Shown in pieces: positions 6,441 to 16,700 of a stretch of 64,000 nt of DNA. Every line of letters begins with the position of its first letter. Position 1 is the first letter of the stretch. The DNA comes from Oscillospiraceae bacterium (GTDB taxonomy: Bacteria; Bacillota; Clostridia; Oscillospirales; Ruminococcaceae), in the NCBI GenBank assembly GCA_021201135.1, contig JAJQGT010000006.1, positions 347,254-411,253 on the forward strand. The letters run 5' to 3'. A program made the position numbers and the translations under genes. The notes beneath the pieces are model-generated. The model did no database searches. It was not told the DNA's origin and saw only the letters and a program-made list of their open reading frames with translations.

Positions 6441-8603
6441 TTATTCGGCATCGCGTCGGTTGCTTTCCACGGTAACCTTGAAACCGAGTTTTACAAGGTT
6501 TGTGAAAAAGATTCTTTCGAGCTCCGGCGTTACCGAGCTTCTTACAATATTTATTCTCATTTTGTCGCCATACGAGCAGACACCGCAGTTAAACGGCGAC
6601 GAAGAGCGCACTCCCGTGGAAAAATCGAAGTATCTGATATACTTTTTCATCTCCTCGGGGAGGTCAATCATACCTAAGTTCGATATCGAAAGGCAGGACT
6701 GCCCTTCTCCGAGCTGATAAAAAGCAATTCGCATGCCGATGTTTTTGATGAACAGAGGAACGACCTTGATTCCCATCACGAGCTCGGCGTTGACATTCGG
6801 TGTGAACTCCGCCTGCATGTTCTTCTTAGTGAGCTGTAGGGGGAGCTGATGACTGACTATCGAGAGAATTTCGTCAAGCTCATATTCGCCCATCCTTGGG
6901 TCAACTCCGACATTTACAAAAAGTGCGAAATTGCGCATGGTTTTGCTCGGGAAAAGTCTCCGAAGATTTACGGGAATCTGAACCCTGACAATCTTTTGCT
7001 TACTGCGCTTTTTCTGATGGGAATTCTGCACCTCGATAAGCGACATTAACATTACAGCCGCCAGAAATGCCGTTACAGTCACTCCCCTGCTCTTTGCGGC
7101 TTCGTGTATGGCATCTGCGTCGAGCGTTCCCGTCGTGATATTGATAAAGCCGTCGGGCTCGGGAGTGCCCTTGAGGCGGTATGACTTGCTGAAATCCCGC
7201 TGTGCACTCACAGAGCCCCTGTTTTTCAGAAAGCTGTCTTCGAGCTCCTCCGGTTCGGGATAAGCCTGCCTGTTCAGAACGCCATGTCCGTCAGGAATTC
7301 TTAAATCATGCTTCTGGGTGATATATTCGGCAAGAAGAGTTTTCAAAAATATCATTCCGCCGGTGCCGTCAGTTACGGCGTGGAAAAATTCAACGGCGAT
7401 CCGGTTATTATAGTAGAGCACCCTTATGGCGCACTTTCTTATATCGTCAAACGGATGGCGCATGAAGGGTTGGAAACCGTCCTGAACAACAGTCGGCGGA
7501 GTCTTCAGCTCTTCGAGATAATACCAGAAGAAACCAGTTTTGAGTCTTGCGGCGATTGTCGGGAATCTGCCGACAGTGACATTAAGGGCAGATTGCAGGA
7601 CTACCGGGTCAACTCTCTCGTTAAGCTCCGCCGACACCCGGAACATGTTGTACCAGCCCTTGCGGCGTGATGCGGGAAATATCTTGGCGGCGTTATCAAG
7701 TTTGACCCACCTTGCTGTGGAAACAGGTATCAGACTGCCGATAAAATCCCTTATAACCTCATAATCGGATTTGCGCTCTTTTACGTCATATAGAACATAG
7801 GCGTGCCACATTCTCTCGGCAATTATCAGCTTAGAGCGATTGCCGCTATCGAGAAGCCTCTTATGCAGTCTTGTGGAATCGTCAAGAAGAATTTCGTCGC
7901 CTCCGACAAATATAAGCGATGTCGGAAGCTTGGTGCCTTCCTCAAAGAAAAGCGGCGAGACATAGGGATTTGTTCTGTCATCGGAATAGCTATCGGCATA
8001 AAACTCGAGCTGTTCAAAAGTAAGCGTTGGGTCGACTTCCTTATTGGTTTCATAGGATTCACCCGAAGCGGTCAGATCGGTCCAAGGAGAAATTGCGATT
8101 ATTCCCGCAGGCTGAGAAAGTCCGAGCTCGTTCAGCTTGAGACAAAGGCTGTAGCAAAGCCCGCCTCCCGCCGATTCTCCGGCTAAGATGATTCTGTCGG
8201 ACGGGAAGCCACTGTCTATCAGGTATTCATATGAAGCAAGCGCATCATCGAGCGCCGCAGGAAATCTGTTTTCGGGTGCAAGGCGATAGGCACAGCAGAA
8301 GACCTTCAAACCATATTCGGACGCAAGCTTTGAGCCGAAGCCTCGGGCATATTCAAGACCGCCGCATGTGTAGCCACCGCCGTGGAGATAGAGAATTACT
8401 CCGGCTGAACTGCACTCGTCCGGGATAACCCATTCGGCTGAAAGATCCTGAAAGTCCTGCCGGACAGTCCTTACGGATTTGTGCTCGACAAATGCCACGA
8501 GCTCACCAAGCAAATCCTGCCCTTTTCTCGCTTGCTCAAGTGTGCTACCGACAAGCTTCGGTTTCAAAATGGTCAGCTGTGAACGAAAGAATTTCTCAGT
8601 CAA
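6441..8603 (-). CDS. Esterase/acyltransferase fusion protein
   Basis: A single 720-residue chain joins two enzymes. Residues 1-290 are an HSL-type alpha/beta hydrolase: oxyanion motif HGGGY near residue 73, nucleophile GESAGGG near 144, an acid near 235 (GGDEILLDD) and the histidine near 266 (WHAYVL). Residues 300-720 look like an alcohol acetyltransferase or condensation-type acyl transferase, with HAVTDG near 409 as the HxxxDG catalytic motif and the later stretch VNLRRLFPSKTMRNFA. There is no signal peptide. Translation starts at TTG 8603, preceded by GGAGG at a spacing of 7-8 bases. The downstream DUF6320-like gene is in the same operon. The substrate is unknown; an acyl-transfer step on a lipid or alcohol is plausible. 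The fusion runs without a stop or frameshift. Confidence 0.82.
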   Translation of the reverse strand: MTEKFFRSQLTILKPKLVGSTLEQARKGQDLLGELVAFVEHKSVRTVRQDFQDLSAEWVIPDECSSAGVILYLHGGGYTCGGLEYARGFGSKLASEYGLKVFCCAYRLAPENRFPAALDDALASYEYLIDSGFPSDRIILAGESAGGGLCYSLCLKLNELGLSQPAGIIAISPWTDLTASGESYETNKEVDPTLTFEQLEFYADSYSDDRTNPYVSPLFFEEGTKLPTSLIFVGGDEILLDDSTRLHKRLLDSGNRSKLIIAERMWHAYVLYDVKERKSDYEVIRDFIGSLIPVSTARWVKLDNAAKIFPASRRKGWYNMFRVSAELNERVDPVVLQSALNVTVGRFPTIAARLKTGFFWYYLEELKTPPTVVQDGFQPFMRHPFDDIRKCAIRVLYYNNRIAVEFFHAVTDGTGGMIFLKTLLAEYITQKHDLRIPDGHGVLNRQAYPEPEELEDSFLKNRGSVSAQRDFSKSYRLKGTPEPDGFINITTGTLDADAIHEAAKSRGVTVTAFLAAVMLMSLIEVQNSHQKKRSKQKIVRVQIPVNLRRLFPSKTMRNFALFVNVGVDPRMGEYELDEILSIVSHQLPLQLTKKNMQAEFTPNVNAELVMGIKVVPLFIKNIGMRIAFYQLGEGQSCLSISNLGMIDLPEEMKKYIRYFDFSTGVRSSSPFNCGVCSYGDKMRINIVRSSVTPELERIFFTNLVKLGFKVTVESNRRDAE

Positions 8604-8647
8604 TTTTCCGCCTCCGTTTCAATTTAAGTTTCATCACTCTATGCCAT

Positions 8648-8676
8648 ATTGTATCATATTCGTCGCATTTTATCAA
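8648..8676 (-). promoter_or_regulatory. Sigma-A promoter of the esterase/acyltransferase operon
   Basis: On the minus strand TTGATA (8671-8676), a 17-base spacer and TACAAT (8648-8653), giving a leader of about 40 bases to the TTG start at 8603. Confidence 0.75.
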
Positions 8677-8688
8677 GAGGCATAAAAA

Positions 8689-8715
8689 TCGCCGCCCCAT
8701 TGATTGGGACGGCGA
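8689..8715 (-). terminator. Intrinsic terminator of ppdK
   Basis: Minus strand TCGCCGTCCCAA, a short loop, then TGGGGCGGCGA followed by TTTTTAT. It lies 24 bases beyond the ppdK stop codon and just before the promoter of the next operon. Confidence 0.88.
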
Positions 8716-8738
8716 AATTACAGCACTTTGAGACAGAA

Positions 8739-11372
8739 TTACTTCTTGTCCTTGATTGCAGCCTGAGCGGCGGCAAGACGGGCAATCGGAACTCTGAACG
8801 GTGAGCAAGAAACATAGTCAAGACCGATGTTGTGGCAGAACTCGATGGAAGAAGGATCGCCACCATGCTCGCCGCAGATACCGCAGTGAAGCGAAGGTCT
8901 GGTCTTCTTGCCAAGGGTTACAGCCATATCCATAAGCTTGCCAACACCGGTGGTGTCGAGACGAGCGAACGGATCGGACTCGTAAATCTTGTTCTCATAG
9001 TATGCGGGCAGGAACTTGCCGGCATCGTCACGGCTGAAGCCAAAGGTCATCTGAGTGAGGTCATTGGTACCGAAGCAGAAGAATTCAGCCTCAGTAGCAA
9101 TCTCATCAGCGGTAAGAGCGGCTCTCGGGATTTCAATCATGGTGCCGACCTCATACTTAAGGTCAACGCCTGCATTCTTGATAACCTCGTCAGCGGTCTT
9201 GACAACGACATCCTTAACGAACTTGAGCTCCTTGACATCGCCTACGAGAGGAATCATGATTTCGGGAACAATGTTCCAGTCGGGGTGCTTAGCCTGTACG
9301 TTGATAGCCGCCTTGATGACAGCGTTGGTCTGCATAACGGCAATCTCGGGATATGTTACGGTAAGACGGCATCCACGGTGACCCATCATCGGGTTGAACT
9401 CATGGAGGTCATTGATAACCTGCTTGATGTAGGCAACACTCTTGCCCTGAGACTCAGCCAGAGCTTCGATGTCTGCTTCCTCGGTGGGAACAAATTCGTG
9501 AAGCGGCGGGTCAAGGAATCTGATGGTAACGGGATATCCGCCCAAAGCCTCGAAGAGTCCTTCGAAGTCAGCCTGCTGCATAGGCTCAATCTTAGCAAGA
9601 GCCTTCTCTCTTTCCTCAACGGTCTCGGAGCAAATCATCTCTCTGAATGCGCCGATTCTGTCAGGATCGAAGAACATGTGCTCGGTACGGCAAAGACCGA
9701 TTCCCTGTGCGCCGAAAGCGGCTGCCTGCTTGGCATCCTTCGGGGTATCTGCATTGGTTCTTACGCCAAGCTTCTTGTACTTGTCGGAGAGTGCCATGAT
9801 TCTTCCGAAGTAACCGGAGTTCGGGTCAGCAGGAACGGTGGGGATAATCTCATCATAGATGTTACCGGTGGAGCCATCAAGGGAGATAGGATCTCCTTCG
9901 TGGTAAACCTTGCCGGCGAGAGTGAACTGCTTGTTCTCCTCATCCATCTTGATGTCGCCGCAACCGGAAACACAGCAGGTTCCCATTCCTCTTGCAACAA
10001 CAGCGGCGTGAGAGGTCTGTCCGCCTCTGACGGTGAGGATACCCTGAGAGTACTTCATACCCTCGATGTCTTCGGGAGAGGTCTCGAGTCTTACGAGAAC
10101 AACCTTCTCCTTGTTCTTACCATGCTCAACAGCATCCTCTGCTGTGAATACGATGGTGCCGGCGGCGGCTCCGGGAGAAGCGGCAATACCCTTGCCTACG
10201 GGCTTAGCCTTCTTGAGGGCGGCAGGATCGAATGTCGGGTGGAGGAGCATATCGAGGCTCTTGGCATCAATCTGCATAAGAGCTTCCTCTTCCGTAATCA
10301 TACCCTCGTCGATAAGGTCGCAGGCAATCTTGATAGCCGCCTGAGCGGTTCTCTTGCCGTTTCTTGTCTGAAGCATATAGAGCTTGCCGTGCTCGACGGT
10401 GAACTCCATATCTTGCATGTCTCTGTAGTGATTTTCGAGGGTCTTGCAAACTTCGGTGAACTGCTTGAACGCGTCGGGGAACTTCTGCTCCATTTCGGAG
10501 ATGTGCATAGGAGTTCTTACACCTGCAACAACGTCCTCGCCCTGTGCATTGGTGAGGAATTCGCCGTAAAGACCCTTGTTACCGGTAGACGGGTCACGGG
10601 TGAATGCAACACCAGTACCGCAATCGTCGCCCATGTTGCCGAATGCCATCATCTGTACGTTGACAGCGGTACCCCAGGAATAAGGGATATCGTGGTCCAT
10701 ACGATAAACATTGGCTCTCGGGTTGTCCCAAGAACGAAATACAGCTCTGATTGCTTCGTAAAGCTGCTCCTTGGGATCGTCGGGGAAGTCCTTGCCGAGC
10801 TGAGCCTTGTACTCAGCCTTGAACTGGTTGGCAAGGTTGTGAAGATCGTCGGCATCGAGCTCAACGTCGTAAACAACGCCCTTCTCCTGCTTCATCTGGT
10901 CGATAAGCTTTTCAAAATGCTTCTTTCCGACTTCCATGACGACGTCGGAGAACATCTGGATGAATCTTCTGTAGCAGTCCCAAGCCCATCTGGGGTTACC
11001 GGACTTCTCGGCGATGACGTTGACAACATCTTCGTTAAGACCGAGATTAAGAATCGTGTCCATCATACCGGGCATTGAAGCTCTTGCGCCGGAACGAACG
11101 GATACGAGAAGAGGATTTTCCTTGTCGCCGAACTTCTTACCGGTGATCTGCTCCATCTTCTCAACGTACTCCATGATTTCAGCCATGATTTCATCATTGA
11201 TTACACGACCGTCCTCATAGTACTGGGTGCAGGCTTCGGTGGAAATTGTGAAGCCCTGAGGAACAGGGAGACCGATATTGGTCATCTCAGCGAGATTTGC
11301 GCCCTTTCCGCCGAGAAGCTCACGCATGTTTGCGTTGCCTTCGGTGAAAAGGTAACAATACTTTTTACTCAT
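8739..11372 (-). CDS. ppdK: Pyruvate, phosphate dikinase
   Basis: Interconverts pyruvate + ATP + Pi and PEP + AMP + PPi in the cytoplasm. It often replaces or supplements pyruvate kinase in anaerobes. The 877-residue length is the usual size. It has the N-terminal ATP-grasp domain (GGKGANLAEMTNIGLPVPQGF near 20-40), the swivelling phosphohistidine domain with GGQTSHAAVVARGMG near 445-460, and the C-terminal TIM-barrel PEP/pyruvate site with SLHCGICGEHGG near 830. GGAGG precedes the ATG by 9-10 bases. It is a single-gene transcript. Its long antisense frame is a composition shadow. Confidence 0.97.
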   Translation of the reverse strand: MSKKYCYLFTEGNANMRELLGGKGANLAEMTNIGLPVPQGFTISTEACTQYYEDGRVINDEIMAEIMEYVEKMEQITGKKFGDKENPLLVSVRSGARASMPGMMDTILNLGLNEDVVNVIAEKSGNPRWAWDCYRRFIQMFSDVVMEVGKKHFEKLIDQMKQEKGVVYDVELDADDLHNLANQFKAEYKAQLGKDFPDDPKEQLYEAIRAVFRSWDNPRANVYRMDHDIPYSWGTAVNVQMMAFGNMGDDCGTGVAFTRDPSTGNKGLYGEFLTNAQGEDVVAGVRTPMHISEMEQKFPDAFKQFTEVCKTLENHYRDMQDMEFTVEHGKLYMLQTRNGKRTAQAAIKIACDLIDEGMITEEEALMQIDAKSLDMLLHPTFDPAALKKAKPVGKGIAASPGAAAGTIVFTAEDAVEHGKNKEKVVLVRLETSPEDIEGMKYSQGILTVRGGQTSHAAVVARGMGTCCVSGCGDIKMDEENKQFTLAGKVYHEGDPISLDGSTGNIYDEIIPTVPADPNSGYFGRIMALSDKYKKLGVRTNADTPKDAKQAAAFGAQGIGLCRTEHMFFDPDRIGAFREMICSETVEEREKALAKIEPMQQADFEGLFEALGGYPVTIRFLDPPLHEFVPTEEADIEALAESQGKSVAYIKQVINDLHEFNPMMGHRGCRLTVTYPEIAVMQTNAVIKAAINVQAKHPDWNIVPEIMIPLVGDVKELKFVKDVVVKTADEVIKNAGVDLKYEVGTMIEIPRAALTADEIATEAEFFCFGTNDLTQMTFGFSRDDAGKFLPAYYENKIYESDPFARLDTTGVGKLMDMAVTLGKKTRPSLHCGICGEHGGDPSSIEFCHNIGLDYVSCSPFRVPIARLAAAQAAIKDKK

Positions 11373-11436
11373 ACTTTTTTACCTCCAAGTTATTTGACCG
11401 ATTTCATTCGATTTTGCCCATAAAACGGTTACAATA

Positions 11437-11465
11437 ATTATATCAGATACTTCTCATTTTTTCCA
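11437..11465 (-). promoter_or_regulatory. Promoter candidate for ppdK
   Basis: On the minus strand a consensus TATAAT (11437-11442) with a poor -35 (TGGAAA, 11460-11465) at 17 bases. It is the only good -10 element in the gap between ppdK and glmU that faces ppdK. Confidence 0.5.
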
Positions 11466-11545
11466 TACCCTTTGAAGAAAAAATATGACAAATTACAGAC
11501 ACAAAATTTGTGCATTTTTATACAAAATGCAACGTAAGAATGCTC

Positions 11546-11574
11546 TTGAAAGAATTTTTCGTTTGCGCTATAAT
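11546..11574 (+). promoter_or_regulatory. Sigma-A promoter of glmU-pth-mfd
   Basis: TTGAAA (11546-11551), 17 bases, TATAAT (11569-11574). It lies about 60 bases upstream of the glmU start. Confidence 0.8.
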
Positions 11575-11633
11575 AAATTGGTTTAGAATGAGCGTCAGAA
11601 AAAACGCTCTTAATGCGGATTATGGAGGCAGAC

Positions 11634-13052
11634 ATGGAGAACGCGATTATCCTCGCCGCCGGTGCGGGAAAAAGAATGCACTCAGACAAGCCGAAGGTTC
11701 TTATGGAGGTGCTCGGGAAACCGATGCTCTCATGGGTAACGGAAGCTTGCGAGAATGCGGGAATTGAAAATATCTGCGTAGTCAAAGGCTATGGTGCGGA
11801 TGAAATAGACAATTATCTTTGCGGAAAATATGAAACAGTTTTACAGTCCCAGAGGCTCGGAACCGGTCATGCGGTTATGTGTGCAAAAGAGTTTCTTTCG
11901 GATTTTCTTAAAAAGAATCCTGAAAGCCACACGCTTGTTGCTTGCGGTGACTCCCCTTTTATCGATTTCAAGACGATAAGAGCGGCTCTTGAATTTCACA
12001 AGCTGAGCGGAAGTGCGGCAACCGTTATCACCGCCGACTCCCCTAACCCATACGGTTACGGAAGAATAGTCCGCAAAGGCGGAGAACTGAGTGCAATTAT
12101 CGAGGAAAGAGACTGCACGCCCAAGGAAAGAAAAATCCGGGAGATCAATTCCGGATGCTATTGGTTCGACACCGAGAAGCTTCTCGAAATTCTTCCGATG
12201 CTGACAAGAGAAAACGCTCAGGGAGAGTATTATCTTACAGATACCGTCGCCCTCATGACCTCAAAAGGCTTGAAGGTCACTGCGTTCAAAACGGACAATT
12301 CTGACGCAGTTTTAGGCGCTAATGACAGAAAAGGGCTGTTGAAGCTCAATGACATTGCAAGAAAGAGAATAATTGAGAGACACCTCGAGAATGGCGTTGA
12401 GTTTATCACAACCGACGGAATTACAATTTCCCCCGATGTCAGGATTGGTGCAGGCACGAAGATTTTGCCGTCAACTATTCTCACCGGCAACACCGTTATA
12501 GGTATGAATTGCGTTATCGGTCCGAACTCTAGGCTTGAAAATACCGTTGTCGGGGATAATTCGACGCTCGATAATGTTGTGGCTCATGATGCTACTGTCG
12601 GATCGCATGTTTCCGTGGGTCCGTTCGTACAGTTGAGAGCCGGTTCTGTTATCAAAGACTATGCCCATGTCGGAGATTTCGTCGAGATTAAAAATTCCGT
12701 AATCGGAGAAGGCACGGCTGTTGCTCATCTTACATATGTCGGCGACAGCGATGTTGGGAAGAACGTCAACTTCGGTTGCGGCGTTGTGACGGTCAACTAT
12801 GACGGAACCAATAAAGCAAGATGCACTATTGGCGATAATGCGTTTATCGGATGCAATACTAATCTGATTGCTCCTGTCAATGTCGGCGACTGCGCCTACA
12901 CTGCGGCAGGGTCTACAGTCAGCAAGAATGTACCGGACGGGGCGCTTGCTATTGAACGTTCAAAGCTTGAAATCAGGGAAGGTTATGCCGAGCATAAGCT
13001 TAAGCGCCATATAGAAAAAGGCAAAGAGCTCGAAGAGAAGCTAAAAGATTAA
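11634..13052 (+). CDS. glmU: Bifunctional UDP-GlcNAc pyrophosphorylase / GlcN-1-P acetyltransferase
   Basis: Makes UDP-GlcNAc, the precursor of peptidoglycan, in two steps. 472 residues. The N-terminal uridylyltransferase has LAAGAGKRMHSDKPK at the nucleotide-binding loop and GTGHAVMCA. From about residue 250 a left-handed beta-helix of hexapeptide repeats follows (IGAGTKILPSTILTGNTVIG and onward), with FVQLRAGSVIKDYAHVGDFV and NYDGTNKARC near the acetyltransferase site. The start at 11634 (MENAIILAAG) is chosen because GGAGG lies 5 bases upstream; an earlier ATG at 11613 lacks a site. First gene of an operon with pth and mfd, an arrangement conserved in many Firmicutes. Confidence 0.96.
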   Translation: MENAIILAAGAGKRMHSDKPKVLMEVLGKPMLSWVTEACENAGIENICVVKGYGADEIDNYLCGKYETVLQSQRLGTGHAVMCAKEFLSDFLKKNPESHTLVACGDSPFIDFKTIRAALEFHKLSGSAATVITADSPNPYGYGRIVRKGGELSAIIEERDCTPKERKIREINSGCYWFDTEKLLEILPMLTRENAQGEYYLTDTVALMTSKGLKVTAFKTDNSDAVLGANDRKGLLKLNDIARKRIIERHLENGVEFITTDGITISPDVRIGAGTKILPSTILTGNTVIGMNCVIGPNSRLENTVVGDNSTLDNVVAHDATVGSHVSVGPFVQLRAGSVIKDYAHVGDFVEIKNSVIGEGTAVAHLTYVGDSDVGKNVNFGCGVVTVNYDGTNKARCTIGDNAFIGCNTNLIAPVNVGDCAYTAAGSTVSKNVPDGALAIERSKLEIREGYAEHKLKRHIEKGKELEEKLKD

Positions 13053-13126
13053 GTTATAATTAAGAAAAACCACTCACCCGCCCGACTTCGGTTGTGCGGG
13101 TTGAAGTCATGAACGGAGGACATACA

Positions 13127-13729
13127 ATGGGGTTATTTACGAAAAAGAAAGAGACAGCCGGAAGCATTGAATGGATTATTGTCGGCTTGGGAAATCCCGG
13201 GTCTCAGTATGAGAGAACAAGGCATAATTGCGGTTGGCTGACGGCAGACAAACTGGCGGAGAAATATAATGTCAAGCTCAAAAAGCTCAAATTCAAATCG
13301 CTCTGCGGAGAGGCTACGATATCCGGCAAGAAGTGCCTAATCATGAAGCCGACAACGATGATGAACTCGAGTGGCGAGGCTGTCATCGAGGCGATGAATT
13401 TCTATAAAATTCCCATCGAGAATGTGCTTGTCATCTGCGATGATATCTCGCTTGATTTAGGCAAAATCCGGGTTAAGAGAAAAGGCTCTGACGGAGGTCA
13501 GAAGGGACTTCGGAGCATCATATACTTAAGTGGAAAGGACACCTTCCCCCGTGTCAAAATCGGAATCGGTGCGAAGCCGAACCCCGAATATGATCTGGCG
13601 GCATGGGTGCTCTCAAGGTTTACCGACAAGGAATTCGTCACCATGAACGAAGCCTTTGACAGAGCTATTAGCGGTGTTGAACTTATCGTCGATGGCAAGA
13701 TTGACGAAGCTATGAACAGACTTAACTAA
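13127..13729 (+). CDS. pth: Peptidyl-tRNA hydrolase
   Basis: Releases tRNA from peptidyl-tRNA that has dropped off ribosomes. 200 residues, with an N-terminal basic extension of about 15 residues (MGLFTKKKETAG) before the conserved IVGLGNPGSQYERTRHN, which carries the catalytic histidine. Further family motifs: MKPTTMMNSSGEAV and SDGGQKGLRSI, with the usual catalytic Asp in VICDDISL. The ATG at 13127 follows GGAGG by 7 bases; an upstream in-frame GTG/ATG lies in the gap behind glmU. The gap of 74 bases from glmU holds a weak GC hairpin (ACCCGC/GCGGGT). mfd starts 10 bases after it. Confidence 0.96.
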   Translation: MGLFTKKKETAGSIEWIIVGLGNPGSQYERTRHNCGWLTADKLAEKYNVKLKKLKFKSLCGEATISGKKCLIMKPTTMMNSSGEAVIEAMNFYKIPIENVLVICDDISLDLGKIRVKRKGSDGGQKGLRSIIYLSGKDTFPRVKIGIGAKPNPEYDLAAWVLSRFTDKEFVTMNEAFDRAISGVELIVDGKIDEAMNRLN

Positions 13730-13739
13730 GGGTGAATAT

Positions 13740-16700
13740 ATGGGAATATTTTATGATGCCATAGACAGGCTTTCGTTCTTACGGGAGCTTAATTCGGCAG
13801 TAAAATCCGGACAGCTCCCCACTTCGGTGACGGGGCTTTCGTCCGTTCATAAAGCACATGCGGTTCTCAGCCTTTCGCAGGACAAACCGGTTCTGGTCAT
13901 CACTCCCGATGACGCAAGCGCAGTGAGAATGGTCTCGGATATTAACGAGATGGCTGGAAGAGAAATCGCCTGCCAGTTCCCTGCAAGGGATATAATACTC
14001 GCCGATGTCGATGCTGTCTCGCGGGAATACGAGCAAAAGAGGATTTATGCGCTCGAAAAGATTCAGAATGGGTCGGCTAAAGTGCTCGTTTGCAGTGCCG
14101 AAGCATGCCTTGAGGGGACGATTCCTCCGGAAGTGCTCCGGGATATGAGCTTTACGCTCTCCCCTGCCGACTCGGTAGATACGGGAAAGCTCTCAGAGAG
14201 GCTCATCGAGATGGGCTATACGCGATATCCGCAGACTGAAGGCGTCGGGCAGTTTTCGATAAGAGGCTCGATTGTCGACATCTTCCCCGTCGGGATGAGC
14301 ATGCCGATAAGGCTTGAGCTCTGGGGCGACGAGATTGACACGGTTTCAACCTTTGATATCGAATCTCAGAGACGATTTGACACTATCAAGAGCGTTACCA
14401 TATCACCTGCCAAAGAGCTTCTGATATCGGGCGAGAATCTTACCTTTGAGATAAAAGAACTACTCGAAAAAGTCTCAGGCAAGCGTTCACCGGAGATTAA
14501 GAAGCACCTGAATCAGGATCTTGATCTGATAAATTCTGGTCTTATGCCGGCAAGCCTTGACAAATACTACAAGCAGATTTACGGCGAGACAAGCACAGTT
14601 TTCGATTATTTCGAGGACGGCGTTTGCGTTATCTGCGAGTATTCGGACGTTCTGAAGAAAGCGAAAGACGTAACAGCACAGCTTTCGGAGGATATTAAAC
14701 TTCTGTATGAAGACGGGCTCTTGTTCAAGGAAATGTCGGGATTCACTATAGAGCCGGCTGTGATGTTCCAGAAAGCACTTAAGATGGGATGCGTTTATCT
14801 CGACACGTTCATGCACGGGTCAGACGTAAGGCTCAAGAAGCTTATTTCGGCGGAGGCTTACCAGTCATCCGTCTGGAGCGGAGACTCGGCGACTCTTGAC
14901 GACGAGATTGAAAACTATATTGCCAGGGGCTTCTGCATGGTCGTCCTTGTCGGGAGCACAAAGGCGGCAAGCATCGTATCGCAGGATATCGAGCGAAGCG
15001 GCTATAAAGTCCAGAGGCTCAACGACAAATCGGTTTATCAGGAAGGGCTCGTGTATGTCGGTGTCGGCTGTCTTTCGGGAGGGTTCGAATACCCCACGGC
15101 GAAGTTCGCCGTCATCACTCAGCAAAAGGTCTTTACAGCTCGAAAGAGAAACAAAAAACGCCCCGACAATTCGGAACGAATCAACAGCATTTCGGATATT
15201 TCGAAGGGCGATTTGGTCGTCCACAGCCTGCATGGAATCGGCAAGTTTGAGGGAATCTCGAGCATTGAGACGAACGGCGTCACGAAGGACTACATCACTA
15301 TCAAGTATGCCGGAACAGACGTATTGTACGTCCCCGTCACACAGCTTGATATGGTTTCGAAGTATGTGGGAACCGGCGACGACGAGAACGTCAAGCTGAG
15401 TAAGCTCGGCGGAACCGAATGGGCGAAAACGAGAGCACGGGTCAAGAAAGCATGCAAGGACATGGCAGACGAGCTTATAAAGCTTTATGCCCAGAGACAG
15501 CTTGCAAAAGGCTTCGCATTTTCGGAGGACAACGTCTGGCAGACAGAGTTTGAGGAGAGATTCGAATATCAGGAGACCGACGACCAGCTCAGATCAATAC
15601 AAGAAATTAAATCCGACATGCAAAAGCCTGTCCCGATGGACAGACTTCTATGCGGAGACGTAGGATTCGGGAAGACCGAAGTAGCTCTCAGAGCCGCCAT
15701 GAAGTGCATTCTTGACGGAAAGCAGTGTGCTATACTCGTTCCGACAACCGTTCTTGCTTGGCAACACTATCAGACTGCCATAAGACGTTTCGAGCACTTC
15801 GACGTAAATATAGAGCTGATGTCGAGGTTCCGTTCTCAGAAAGAGCAGAAGGTAATCGCAAGAAAGCTCGAGAGGGGCGAAATCGACCTCGTAATCGGCA
15901 CTCACAGGCTTGTTCAGAATGATATCAGGTTCAAGGATTTAGGGCTTCTCATTATAGATGAAGAGCAGAGATTCGGCGTCGCCCACAAGGAGCATATGAA
16001 GGAGCTCTACCCCTCTGTCGATATTCTGACTCTTTCGGCTACCCCTATTCCCCGAACCCTCAATATGGCGCTCAGCGGAATAAGAGATATGTCTGTTATC
16101 GAGGAACCGCCGGCGGACAGATATCCCGTTCAGACATACGTTATAGAATATCAGCAGGGTGTTATCCTGCAGGCGATTCATAAGGAGCTTCGGCGTGGCG
16201 GACAGGTATACTACATACACAACAGGATTGAAACTCTCGATGCGTGCGCATACAGGCTTCAACAGAATCTCCCGGGAGCTAAAATTGGTGTCGCTCACGG
16301 ACAGATGGACGAGAGGGAGCTTTCGGAAATATGGCGACAGCTTCTGGAGCGAGAAATCGATATTCTCGTATGTACCACTATCATTGAAACCGGCGTCGAC
16401 GTTCCTAATGTAAATACACTCATTATCGAGGATGCCGACAGATTCGGACTTTCACAGCTCTATCAGCTGAGAGGGCGTGTCGGGCGGTCGTCAAGAAGAG
16501 CCTATGCTTACTTCACCTTCAGGCGTGGAAAGGTCCTGTCGGAGGTCGCCGCAAAGAGGCTTGAAGCGATAAGAGAATTGACGCAGTTCGGCTCGGGTTT
16601 CAAGATAGCCCTCCGAGACCTCGAAATAAGAGGCGTCGGGTCGATACTCTCCGCGAAGCAGCACGGACACATGGAGGCTGTCGGATATGATATGTATCTA

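Noticed and set aside
8832-11078. A 748-codon open frame on the plus strand opposite ppdK
   Set aside because: It has no family motif, no ribosome binding site and mirrors the strong codon bias of ppdK. It is a composition shadow.
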